NCBI GenBank assembly: GCA_015039465.1 | Contig: MU130546.1 | Location: 153,444-217,443, forward strand | Length of the DNA: 64,000 nt | Origin: Phlegmacium glaucopus | Lineage: Eukaryota > Basidiomycota > Agaricomycetes > Agaricales > Cortinariaceae | Direction of reading: 5' to 3' | Shown here: in pieces, positions 21,123 through 32,512 of the stretch | Numbering within the stretch: the stretch's first letter is position 1 | Layout: the number at the start of each line of letters is the position of its first letter | The notes under the pieces: generated by a model | What the model saw: only the letters and a program-made list of their open reading frames with translations | What the model was told of the DNA's origin: nothing | The model's database searches: none | Translations under genes and position numbers: made by a program

Positions 21123-24100
21123 TCAGCAATAAAATAACAATGTGGAAAAAAATACCATGCATACCTCTAGAAGCAAAATTTCTCCTGTTCCATATCCAAG
21201 GCATATTTTGGACAAGTGATAGCTGACAGATGTTGGGTTACGAAAAAGTGGTGGAATCCAAATTTTATAGTTCATGGTGGTGTGGAATATCATGTCGTCA
21301 TATATATCAAGGAATGATAACTGTAATGAGGGATGAAGTTGGCCATGAGCATTATGGTGGATATAAATGCCTTCAGGAATTGATGATAAATGAGGTAATT
21401 GACTGTTATCAGATATAGATTGAACATACATGTGTCCATTTGGCTCTGCCTCATGCTCTCCTGTGGCTATATTCCAGATCCTTGCAGTGTTATCTGAAGA
21501 TGCAGAGACAATATACATACTGTCAGGAGAGAAGACAGCAGAGTTGACCCATCCCGAATGTCCTTTCAGCTCTGCCTCACACTCTCCTGTAGCTATATTC
21601 CAGATCCTTGCAGTGTTATCTGAAGATGCAGACACAATATGCATACCATCAGGAGAGAAGACAGCAGAGTTGACCCATTTTGAATGTCCTTTCAGCTCTG
21701 CCTCACACTCTCCTGTTGCTGTGTTCCAGATCCATGCAGTTTTATCTGAAGATGCAGACACTATATGCTTACCATCAGGAGAGAACGCAGCAGAGTTGAC
21801 CCATTCTAAATGTCCTTTCAGCTCTGTCTCACACTCTCCTGTGGCTGTATTCCAGATCTGTGCAGTGTAATCATCAGATGCAGACACAATGTGCATACCA
21901 TCAGGAGAGAAGACAGCAGAGTTGACCCATCCTGTATGTCCCTTCAGCTCTGCCTCACACTCCCCTGTGGCTGTATTCCAGATCCATGCAGTCTTATCCC
22001 TAGATGCAGACACAATATGCATACCATCAGAAGAGAAGACAGCAGAGTTGATAATGGCTGAATGTCCTTTGAGCTCTGCCTCACACTCTCCTATGGCTGT
22101 ACTCCATATCCGTGCAGTGTTATCTGAAGATGCAGACACAATATTCATACCATCAGGAGAAAAGACAGCAGAGTAGACATCACTTGAATGTCCTTTGAGC
22201 TCTGCCTCACACTCTCCTGTGGCTGTGTTCCAGATCCGTGCAGTGTTATCCTCAGATGCAGACACAATATACATACCATCAGGAGAGAAGACAGCAGAGC
22301 TGACCCATGCTGAATGTCCTTTCAGCTCTGCCTCACAGTCTCCTGTGGCTGTATTCCAAATCCGTGTGGTGTTATCCCAAGATGCAGACACAATATGCAT
22401 ACCATCAGGAGAGAAGACAGCAGATTTGACACTTTGTGAATGTCCTTTCAACTCTGCCTCACACTCTCCTGTGGCAGTATTCCAGATTCTTGCAGTGTTA
22501 TCTGAAGATGCAGAGACAATATGCATACCATTAGAAGAGAAGACAGCAGAGAGTACCCTTCCTGAATGTCCTTTCAGCTCTGCCTCACACTCTCCTGTGG
22601 CCATATTCCAGATCCGTGCTGTCTTATCCCTAGATGCAGATACAATATGCATACCATCAGGGGAGAAGATAGCAGAGTTGACCATTTCTGAATGTCCTTT
22701 CAGCTCTGCCTCACATTCTCCTGTGGCCATATTCCAGATCTGTGCAGTCTTATCCTCAGATGCAGACACAATATACATACCATCAGGAGAGAAGACAGCA
22801 GAGTTGACCATTTCTGAATGTCCTTTGAGCTCTGCCTCACACTCTCCTGTGGCTGTATTCCAGATACGTGCAGTGTTATCCTCAGATGCAGACACAATAT
22901 ACACACCATCAGGAGAGAAGACAGCAGACTTGACCCTTCTTGAATGTCCTTTGAGCTCTGCCTCACACTCTCCTGTGGCTGTATTCCAGATCCTTGCAGT
23001 GTTATCACAAGATGCAGACACAATATGCATACTATCAGGAGAGAAGACAGCAGATTTGACACTTTCTGAATGTCTCAGAACTGCTTCAGTCAGGCTCCAT
23101 GCTTTTCTCCTTCCAAAGCAGAGCTTCCATGGACAATCCATCCTACTTCCATATGCTTTCCAAATGTCTGATTTTTCTGGCAGCCAGGCTAATGCTGAAG
23201 GACATCCTTCAAGACTGTTACTTTTAATAAAGTCATAATTTTCTTTCAGGAACCTTCTAGCATCAATCACTGTCATCTTGAACTGCTTCTGAGGCTAGGC
23301 TTCTGTTATCAGTACAATGTAGCTGCAGAAACAACATCACTTACATTTGCCCAACTTTCTAGCTCATGCAGTAAATGCATTGCCATTCCCAACTTTCCTA
23401 AAATACTCAAACAATCCATCCATCGCAGAAGATGTCTTTGGAAAAAATTCTTCAATTCATCAATTTCATTGCTGTTGTCTGAATATGTGAAATGTGAAAC
23501 CCAATTACCACAAGCATATGCAAGAGATTCAGAAATATCTCCACATCTCCTCTCTGCCAAGTAAGGTACCCTTTCTTCCTCTGACCATTCTTTCTCCATC
23601 AAGGACAGACACTGAAGTGCTAATTGCTTATGTGAAGTGCATGGGTCAAGGTAGTACTCTGAGGAAAGGGTTTGATTACTGATGAAGTCATAAAAGGAAG
23701 CATGAAATGTTGAGATGGGCACATCAGAGTTTTGAGATGGAACATATATTAAGGAATGAAGAGAAGAAAGGGCAGCCACAGTTTTTTCTATGGACATTTC
23801 CATCAATGCACTGATGGCAGCCATAGAAAGAGGATTATAGACATATACAACAGCTGTGAGAACCATGTCTATATTTTTCCTCTCATTTTGATTTGTAAAG
23901 GTATAAGCAGCATCCAAAATTCTTTTATAAAGGATATCCAGTGGGTGGGTTGCACCAGATGATGCTTCCAATGTCATATTGACAACATCTGAAAGACGCT
24001 GAGGCATGCTAGAACTACCCTTCTGAGCAATATATTTGCAGACAGTTGCTGCATAAATGAACAAGGTCCCAGACATGTTGACAAGGCTTTCAACTTCAGC

Positions 24101-25589
24101 CTGAGGAGGCCAATTGTGCCTATTGTAATTTACTTGGCCACCAAGCAGGCAAGCTTTGATATAAAGCTCAATATCAGCCTTCACAATCTCTTTTTCAACC
24201 TCATGAAGGATGAAGTTGGAATGATTCCAAGAATGATCAAAAGTCTCCTTGAGCACTAGCTCTGGACGACTAGTGATGAAGAACTTCACTGGAAGAGATT
24301 TACTATGCTTTAAGATCACAGAAAGCAACTCAGCCACAAGGGACTGGTCAGAGCACTCATCCAGAGCATCAAGAACAATAACTGGGAATACTCCCCTGAC
24401 ACTATCCTTATATGCAGTGAGTGGTCTGACCATAAAATTGAGGAATTGTTTGCCAATCCTCCAAGATGTGCAGTCAGGACTCAGATCTGTCTTTACTACA
24501 TCCAAGATAAGTTGGGGCAGAGAAGGGAGATACTTAGCCAACTGAAGGGAGATGGTGGGGATGATGCAATGAACATCACTGGTATCAGCTTGGAGATGAG
24601 AAGAGAAGAAGGTACCACCAAGGGAACCCCTTTCACGGAGGATTTCACTGAAAGAGTAAGCAATTGTTGTTTTGCCGGTTCCAGCCATCCCGTTGAGCCA
24701 GTATACCTTTGTGGTCGTATTATCACTGGCCCATACTCGTAGTGAATCGAGGATGGCCTTGCGAGTGTTCTCCGTACATGGGTTGCGTGGAGATGCTGCG
24801 TCGTATTCTGCAAACCGAGCACGTGGTAAGAGCTTGTCATGTAGTGCATCCTATGAACTAGCATTCAGCACAGATCATCCAACTCCAAAGATTATATTAC
24901 CCACTATGATTCGAGAGTTCGACTGTTCATCTCCATCAGCATTGGATGGCACATGCAAGTGGATTTGAGTCGTCATCTGACACGATGATAGAACTGTCAG
25001 TACACAGATTGATTTTTGTACAGACGGAACGATGCCTACACTGCTGGCCATGTTAATGGTTGGGTTGTGCAGGTATACATCGTGAGCACCTTGGAAGGCA
25101 GACATTGGATTATGGATGTTTGCAGCCGTGTACTAAATAAGGCGCCATTAATAACGACGGTCGTGAACGCAACACGGACACTGACTGTGGATGTAGTTTC
25201 TGGTCCTGGGGTACTAGCAGAACCAAGTTGCTTAGGCACCATAGGTATCGATGCTGAAACTGCTACGGAATTTGTGAGGGACACTGTGTCTGCTTCCGCG
25301 GTCATAACCGTTGTAGCAGGGTGATCGGCGTTGACCACAGGGACGATTTCGAGCGGCAAGTGGCTTAAAAAAATGAGCAGATTAAGTAAATAATCAGGCA
25401 AATAGGGAATTCTGCTGCTCACCTTGTTCCAGCATCTGTCGCTGCCATACGGTTATCAGAGCTTGGATCCGCGTCGATCGACAACGTTGTGGGCAGGTGT
25501 GACAAAGGAAGAGGAGAAGAGAACTTCCCCTTGACATATCGAATAGCTTTAGTGATGCGATTGTTCTTAGATGGTCTTTCGCTCGACAT
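21123..25589 (-). CDS. NACHT-WD40 NLR (STAND receptor), 13 WD40 repeats
   Basis: Six exons (25589-25423, 25363-25186, 25132-25040, 24976-24905, 24850-23345, 23288-21123) sum to 1394 codons including stop. The N-terminus (MSSERPSKNN) has no recognised effector domain and ends in a short segment SAFQGAHDVYLHNPTINMAS. NACHT follows, with LPRARFAEYDAASPRNPC, Walker A GMAGTGKTT, Walker B VIVLDALDECSD and FFITSRP. The last exon starts a few codons before TVIDARRFL and encodes 13 WD40 repeats of exactly 42 residues, almost identical to each other, then a short tail. By analogy with HET-E/HNWD proteins, the nucleotide-binding domain acts as an ATP/GTP-dependent switch and the propeller as sensor in non-self recognition or programmed cell death; the ligand is unknown. 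The donor of intron 4 (GTGGGT) and the extreme 3' end are the least certain parts. Confidence 0.87.
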
Positions 25590-26917
25590 GATGATGATGG
25601 TCAAGAGAGCGCCGTATTCTTCCCACGGTGAAGCCAGCATATGAGAAACAAGTGGCAGAGAATTAACAGTAATAAATAACACCGCTAACTACTAGCGCGA
25701 TCCCAAGAGACGGTGTCAAATGTAAAAACTCCTCAAGAACGTCCTTCGCTGGTCTCATTTCCTATTCCTACCTTCTGGTCACCTGGCTTTGCCTACCTAT
25801 TATGTGGCATGATGCATCGAAGCCTTCGATGCATCATGCCACATAATAGGTAGGCATTGTCATCGTACTGACACGAAGGGTTGAGAGAGAATTTAAAGGG
25901 AAGACTGTCTTACTGGTGGAAGCCTTGTCATACCAATGGTGGCTTCAAGACTGGATACTTAGTAACCATAATACCAATACCGTTCATGTCATCGACGAAA
26001 ATAATGTGATCTTGTATCCTCTATATTGGTCAGTTGGCGGTAGAAAGGATTTTGGAGTTGCAGCTATTAATACTATCAATGACGTTAGTCTTCACGTTGA
26101 TAGCGGAATAGTGACTTAACAGAGACTCGTCAGATGCAAGTGTCGTCGAACACCGGTTAGTATCGAGCCCACAATATTTCCTTCTCCTGCCAGTAACGAC
26201 GTTAGCTAGTCATTTTAGGCAAAAGGACAGTAGACCACCGTGAGACCAGTACCAGTCAGTATTCTTTTGATGTCCAAGGCGAGACGTTCACGAGTTTTTA
26301 GTCGAGTACTTGCATAAAAATTTCTTGGAAGTTTTATGTAAAATTCAACAGCAAAACTGCAGCCCTTTCCTCCAGTTCTTGTCATTCGATGTAGAGCGAA
26401 CAGAAGTGTAAATCATATTTCAATTATGATCGTGGTTGAAAGGGGTTTCAACGTATGAGATGAGATCCCAGAAGACAGCCAACTTGGGGAACAAAGATCT
26501 TCTCTTTTATGAAGTCGTCCAAGCTATTACCTAGGTTTTCTCTTATACCAGCCAGATATGCCCTGATATACAGTTTCTATCAGTGGTGTATTGGCCATCC
26601 TTGAGACCTGAGGGCAGCAATACCATTTAAAACCTGTCATGGCGACTGACTTGAATATAGTTTTTGAGCTCAAAAGACGTGGTCAAAGTGCAGACGCCGG
26701 CGACTGTATTTATCGATAGGTAGGATCCAGAGACTCCCTCCGAGAAGCTTGGAAGATATGACCGACATGTCAGTATAGTGAAAACGTTATCATTCCTGTC
26801 ACAGACAAATAAGGAGTGTGTTATTTAAAGTGCTTCTCTGCCATCCACCTCGAGCTTCGAGCTCGTGAACGAGTATTGTATAACAATTTTATTTCTTACC
26901 CAGTATCCTAAACTACT
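25590..26917. other. Duplicated NLR 5' flank with decayed gene remnant
   Basis: About 25690-26530 matches 17360-18130 upstream of the other NACHT-WD40 gene, with many changes. A minus-strand block at about 26270-26350 (NFYASTRLKTRERLALD) corresponds to the possible membrane protein there, but it is followed by an in-frame stop. No intact gene was found. A perfect palindrome lies at 25791-25855. Confidence 0.5.
25791..25855. repeat. Perfect inverted repeat, 32-base arms, 1-base loop
   Basis: The left arm 25791-25822 begins GCCTACCTATTATGTGGCAT; the right arm 25824-25855 is its exact reverse complement, separated by a single C. The corresponding flank of the other NLR (about 17440-17490) has only parts of the arm (CTTCGATGCCACATA and GTAGGTAGGC). 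The function is unknown. It could extrude as a cruciform or form an RNA hairpin. Confidence 0.9.
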
Positions 26918-28325
26918 ATGTTGCATTTTCCTTCCAAATTACAGACGAACAGTCCAAATGGTGCACCGCGACGTTCCGACTTGAACGCCACCCAACACAA
27001 AACGGCCTCACACCCTATATTTTCACAAGTCGAGGAGGAACTTCATGACGCTCGCAGAGTACACTCACACGGACAAGAGGAGGATCTACGCTCTGCCTTG
27101 ATTATGGTCATCAATAGAGTGTCAGAATTGGTGAGCAGTTTTGTTGGCTAATTTCCCCTCGATACTTTTATAAGATCCTTATCGATAGTTCTTTTGGTTC
27201 GCTTCTAGTCTTCTCTACTAAACGATGCGTATAAGGCGAAAGCAGATCTCGAGGTCGAGCTCAACGTGGCTAAATCCAACCTCAAACTTGTCATAGCCAA
27301 CAACGAAATGCTGGAGGATGCCCTGAAGAGAGATTCTGGTCAATCAAAGGATGTTGGCTGGCGTCGCACCAGTGCGCGGGATGGAGAGCCAAGAAGTCAA
27401 CGGGGATCACTAGACCGTTCTACCTCTGCGGATTACGCACCTCTCCCTACCGAGTTGTCGCCCACGAATTCAGGAACCCCTCCGCAATCTTCTGATAATC
27501 GCTTTTTCAAGTTCAGATTTAGTAGCGCGAGTCCTAGTACTCGACCCGGAACACCAACGCAGGGTATAACTGCCCACCACCTAAATTCCCCTTCAATGCC
27601 GTCATTGTCCTCTCTACGAATGAAGGAAGTAGAAGAGCTAACGGCTGAGCTCGAGAAGGAGAGAGTTGCACGGAAGACCATCGCAGATGAAAAGGCTGCC
27701 CTGGAAAACGAACTGGAATCTCTTTCTCAGGCTCTGTTTGAAGAGGTATGATAAATCTATATCAAGTCGTTCATATATTGGCAATTAAAGTCATTCCTAG
27801 GCAAATAACATGGTCGCAACTGAAAGAAAGATGCGAGCGGAAACAGAGGAAGAGCTGAAGGAACTGAGGCAAGAGAAGGAGGCCTTACGCAGCGCTCTTC
27901 GACTAATTGATGGAGAAAATACCACTCTTCGTGAACGACCTAATCTATCTCCCTCCAAAGAGAAACAAATCGCTGAAATGATTGACTCTTTCTCACCACC
28001 ACCTTCACGTTCTTCATCACGAATGGCAGTGAAATCACGCCCTGCATCTCTCGATCTATATTCGATCCTTCCACCATTACCACCATCACCTTTCAGTTCA
28101 CGATCATCATCCGATGAAAATAGCCATCCGACTCTAACCGAGGTACCTCCTGTGTTGTCACCAGAAGAGGAATCACAACCTACACCTAAGTTCCTGCGGT
28201 CGATGCTACGAATGACAGAAACGCAAGATGATATGTTTATGGGACCATCCCCCTGGGCTGATGTCACTTCAACTCCAGTTTCGCAACCAAAATATTCGCC
28301 AGCTGCTTATACCACCCCTCGGTGA
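26918..28325 (+). CDS. SEC2: Sec2-like Rab guanine nucleotide exchange factor
   Basis: Three exons (26918-27130, 27209-27745, 27801-28325) give 424 residues in frame. The Sec2p N-terminal exchange domain is a long coiled coil, with the diagnostic block SLSQALFEEANNMVATERKM spanning the second intron (about residues 240-265) and flanking heptads (ELTAELEKERVARKTIADEK and LKELRQEKEALRSALRLIDG). The region between the first coiled coil and this domain is Ser/Pro-rich, as is the C-terminus. In yeast, Sec2 activates the Rab GTPase Sec4 on secretory vesicles for polarised exocytosis. The first codons (MLHFPSKL) are weakly supported; a TTACAG acceptor-like sequence just after them leaves room for another first exon. 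Confidence 0.78.
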
Positions 28326-28952
28326 AGACTGGGCCGAAGATTGGGCCTATTTTCTGGATCGAGCTCTGCAGTTGTTGTTATGCAACAATCATTTATTCAC
28401 TTGTTATGCCGACGACTTTGTTGTCAGGTTCATGATAAAACGCGATCATACAAATTGCCCTTGGCACCTCAGATGCTCCTGTTGCTCGACTGAGAGCCAG
28501 CCTACCCTACCTGCCGCCGTCTCGACTCGACTCGTCAGGTCGAGATTTTACTTGTTGCAAGCAGGAAAGAATACATACTATACCGACAGGACAAACGAAG
28601 ATGGATAAGGTGCCTGGGGCATCTATCTAACGCTACCTTCTGTAGTAATTTAGGGAAGTCAAGAGTACTGATTCATAATCATGTATATACTACAGTAAAT
28701 TGCCTGAGCAGGCGTGAAGATGGTCTAAGTTTAGGAACAGGGGGGCTTGCCAGGAATACCCAGACCGAGTACCAAGAACTTCATATGGACAAAGTTTATT
28801 CGGAAGATATGGTAGTGTGCAACGAAAATGTGAACTCAACCGCCAACTTTCATCAAGTTGAAGCTGGGCTCAAAATCATGATCAGTATAGCAATTAATTT
28901 CCGTAGAGCTGCATAAGTTAATAGGGTATATAATCCAAAGTCGTCGTTAACG
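28326..28952. other. 3' flanks of two convergent genes
   Basis: Between the stop codons of the Sec2-like gene and the PC-esterase gene. No coding frame, repeat or RNA gene is recognised. Confidence 0.4.
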
Positions 28953-30504
28953 CTACGCTATTTCACGAGAGATGTACTGCCAGATATAATGCGTCCATCC
29001 TTCAAGAACACCAGCACCCGTCATGATGTGTAGGCAATCGCCCGTTGCGTGCTATATGAAAAACACTTGGAATTGGCGTTTGAAGGACGAGAAAGTGAGA
29101 ATTGGTAAACATACCGCATCGGGACGTAATCGTGCTGGACGGTCTATTCCAAGATAATGGATGTTAGGAAATCTATCGCGCGATAGTAGGAGTTTCTAGA
29201 AGAAGAAAATCACAAGGCAGAGTATCAATATATATATTGCAAGTAGACAGAGGTGAAAAGAAAACTGAACCAACGAACCTCGAAAATCTCATTGAACTGC
29301 GAAATTTCATTCCAATTATACCAGTTCCATTGGAAAGGCTGAATTTTATCCCATGGTTTTCGGAAATCGTGGCAGCTTTCATGACCAGGGAGGTATGCTC
29401 GAATCACTACACGACGTTCTTTTCGCTTCAACATCGGGCTCTTCAAGGGAAACCTTGAAAGATAGGCAGCATCTTCATCCCTAGGGTGCTTCTGTAGTGT
29501 ACTTTGTATTTCCTCAGCCCATTTTTCCATCGCTACCTCGAATAAGTTGAGGACGCCGTTAATCCCGGGAGGCTCCACTTTCGAGAAGACCGTCGTGGTC
29601 CAGTGTCCGGCTGTACTCACTACCATTGTTGCGTAATTTGCCTCCGGTAATGGGACCAAGAATTCGTTCAGATATTCTGCTATAGGCAAAGTCCATAGCC
29701 TTTCGTCACTGAAAAGGGTTGTATCGTTGAGAGATACATTTTGGGGTTGGCTTGATGTGTGGATTGAGATTAATTCGTCTTTAGAAAGGAGGAGATCGAT
29801 ACGTCGGAATGTAACGAGTGGTGTTGATGTGATATTGAATCCTAATGGGAGAGAAAGTGTGGAGAGGAGAGGAGAGGAAGGGTTGAGGTACAGATTTTGA
29901 GGCCAGGCGCGGTCGAAATCACCTCCAGAGGTATAATCTGGTGTTGCGATGACATGTGGATAAAGAATGCACGACAGAGAAAAGAAGTGGTTCTCCGTCA
30001 CAGAATCTAAAAAAAAATTCGAACTGGGAACAACCACTCGTTGGTTAAAACGTACTTACCTCCAACCAGATACCAACCGCCATCTTCCACCAAGTCCTTA
30101 ACGAGATTTTCTGGATTCAAAGGTTCCATACCCTTGCAGTTCTTCCCAGGTACCCATTCCCATGATTGAGCATCAGGAAACCTATCCCACTGAGCCTCTC
30201 TGTCTGCCGCAAGGTGCCAATAATACTCTCTCGAGCTGGCACATTTTTCAAAACCAGAGAAAGTAAGAGCATCATCAGGCGAAGTCATCTTAGCAGTCGT
30301 TCTGGGTTGATGAGACCAAAAACCTGCAGCATATGCTTTGGGGCTGCATGAGTCTGGAATCCAAAGGTATGTTGGAGTTTCGGAAGACGTGAAGGAAGAT
30401 CTAATGAAGAATAGTAAGACGACGAAGGATATAACTGCGAGACCGACTAGTGTTTTAATGGTAGGAAAGTGTCCTAGTAGTCGGTACCCTCGAGAACCGA
30501 ACAT
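28953..30504 (-). CDS. PC-esterase (Pmr5/Cas1p-type) membrane protein
   Basis: Four exons (30504-30060, 30006-29279, 29195-29115, 29051-28953) give 450 residues. Near the N-terminus there is a signal anchor (TLVGLAVISFVVLLFFI, about residues 18-35). Then come conserved YLWIPDSCSPKAY, the GDS catalytic block in GGWYLVGDSVTENHFF (built across intron 1), and near the C-terminus YLGIDRPARLRPDAHATGDCLH, where Asp and His of D-x-x-H complete the Ser-Asp-His set of the SGNH/PC-esterase fold. The protein ends GWTHYIWQYISREIA. Members are related to Cas1p and plant TBL O-acetyltransferases and probably act in the Golgi on polysaccharide acetylation; the substrate is unknown. Exon joins are supported by frame and by motif continuity. 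Confidence 0.85.
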
Positions 30505-30672
30505 TATTGGTGGTTGGGAAGAAGCAAAATAATAAACAACATTACTTACTTTACAGTTTGACGGTCACTTGTTAGAACCCGGTCAAAGTCCAGTCCCTGT
30601 CATGCCACCAGATCCTTAACAGCAGTTCATGGATGACTCTCATCGATAAGCCTACCATTCTCTCACTTCATT

Positions 30673-32109
30673 ATGGCTTCCACGATTCGTAGCCTCATCG
30701 ATCGTTTCTACCCAAACAGTAATTCAACTGGACACAGAATCACCATCCTTGGCCTTCCCAACAGCGGAAAAACCACTCTTCTGTATCTCCTCAGAACTGG
30801 AGAAATTGTTCAAACCATACCAAGCATAGGATGGAATATCGAAACTGTCGATGTCACAACAGCAAACAGCAAAACCTTCAGAATGACAGGATGGGACATC
30901 GGCAAAGGTTGTGGCGGAACTTATCTGTATGGAATCGTCAGGATGTATACATTCTATACCGAAGCTATCATATGGCTCGTGGATTCTTCCGATAGAGATG
31001 TTCTTCAGGAGAGCGTTGAAACGCTCACCAAGGTTCTTTATGGAGTAGATCAAGACCAAGTCAAGACTTCAAAGATTATCCCTATCTTAATGTAAAGATA
31101 CTAACTCTATCCATTTTCGTTGTAAAAATCCACATCTGATCTATCTTTTTAGATTTGCCAATAAATCAGATAAACCAGGAGCTATGTCTCTCGACGAAAT
31201 CCGCATACGCTTCTCGAAAGCAATATCAGGCCGTATCGCCTCCATTTTCCGTATAACCCTGACTTCCAATACCAACTACCCTAAGGAACCCAGCCAAGTC
31301 ACCGGTCTACCCGAAGCATTCGATTGGCTTCTCCTAGCTCTGGATATCACCAAAAACGCCAAGGCTCCTCCCGTACCCACTGCAAACACTGCTGCAACAC
31401 CCAAACCGATAACCACCGAAACGAAATCACCCACAGCACCCGACCCACGTTCTCCAGACAGCCTATCCCAGAAACTCGAATCATGGTTAACGCGAATAGA
31501 AACTGATGTCCCACCCGAAAACTTTCTTGCACAATTTCGATCTTTCACGTTACCATCTTGGGATCATTATACGCATATTCGCATAGCTTATGTTATGTTG
31601 ACAACATATGGTCGTAAAGATGGTAAGATTTCATTTTAAATTTTTTTTAGAAAAAAAAGGAAGTTCTGTTCTGAATCGAGTTCTAACTTATTCTTTTTCA
31701 ACCAGGTAAAGAAATGATCTTCAAAGAGATAGAAAAATATATCGCTGTCAGTCCTCAAACAACAGGAAAAACCTTCCATCTTACGATGACCTACTTTTGG
31801 ATCCAAATCGTCCACTTTGGAATCCGTAACATGCCTCCCACTCAACCATCGTCGTCAACAACAACTCATTCTGATACTACTACCACGCATTCGGTTCCTT
31901 CTCATGCTAGTGGCGCTTCTCCCGACGATTTTGCAAAGTTTTTGCTTATCAATCCTCACGTTGTCGATGGAAACCTATGGGCAGATTATTATACCAAAGA
32001 AGTTCTCATGAGCCCCAAAGCGAAAGCTGAAATGGTTCTTCCAGATAAGAAAGCACTTCCAAATCTCGTCATTCGAGATGCTATTTCTTCGTACACGTCA
32101 GCAGTGTAA
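30673..32109 (+). CDS. Arf-like small GTPase with long C-terminal extension
   Basis: Three exons (30673-31091, 31153-31622, 31706-32109) give 430 residues. The GTPase part has G1 GLPNSGKTT (about residues 27-35), an Arf-type [12 protein letters not shown] switch I, an altered G3 WDIGKGCGG with two inserted residues relative to WDxGG, and G4 NKSD. After residue about 190 comes a Pro/Thr-rich linker, then a separate domain ([25 protein letters not shown] ... [18 protein letters not shown] ... [11 protein letters not shown]) that recurs in Agaricomycete proteins but has no named function. Arf-like proteins control vesicle traffic; here the fused domain could be an effector module. The 5' end lies about 170 bases from the start of the divergent PC-esterase gene, so they probably share a promoter region. 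Confidence 0.82.
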
Positions 32110-32512
32110 AAGATTCGAGTAACCAATAATAATGACTCATATTTGCAAATATTCACTACGTGTTCGGAATCGTGTACAACAATAAGTTAAGATAGAGAGA
32201 AACAAGACTGTGCAAGAGGAATAACCAATAATCAGTAAGTCTAGGTAAGTAGCACAATGTAGATGATGCTCAAGATATCTCATACATACATCCACGAATC
32301 GCGCATATCAGGTTAATACTTTTTTTGTTGTTGTTGTAGTAGACGAGTAGAAAATAAAAATGATCACAGCCTGAAATAACAAATGGGACTGTAGATGCTG
32401 CCAGTGACGTTTTTGTTTGGAGGTAGATCAAAAGATCGAAGCGAAGATATTCCAGCAGAATTAGATGAGCAGATTTGAAGAGAGATTGAGAGAAAGATTA
32501 AAGAGCATATTT

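Noticed and set aside
21550..23070. Regular 126-base repeats as a CRISPR-like or satellite array
   Set aside because: The period is in coding frame and each unit encodes a WD40 blade; there are no spacers, and the genome is eukaryotic.
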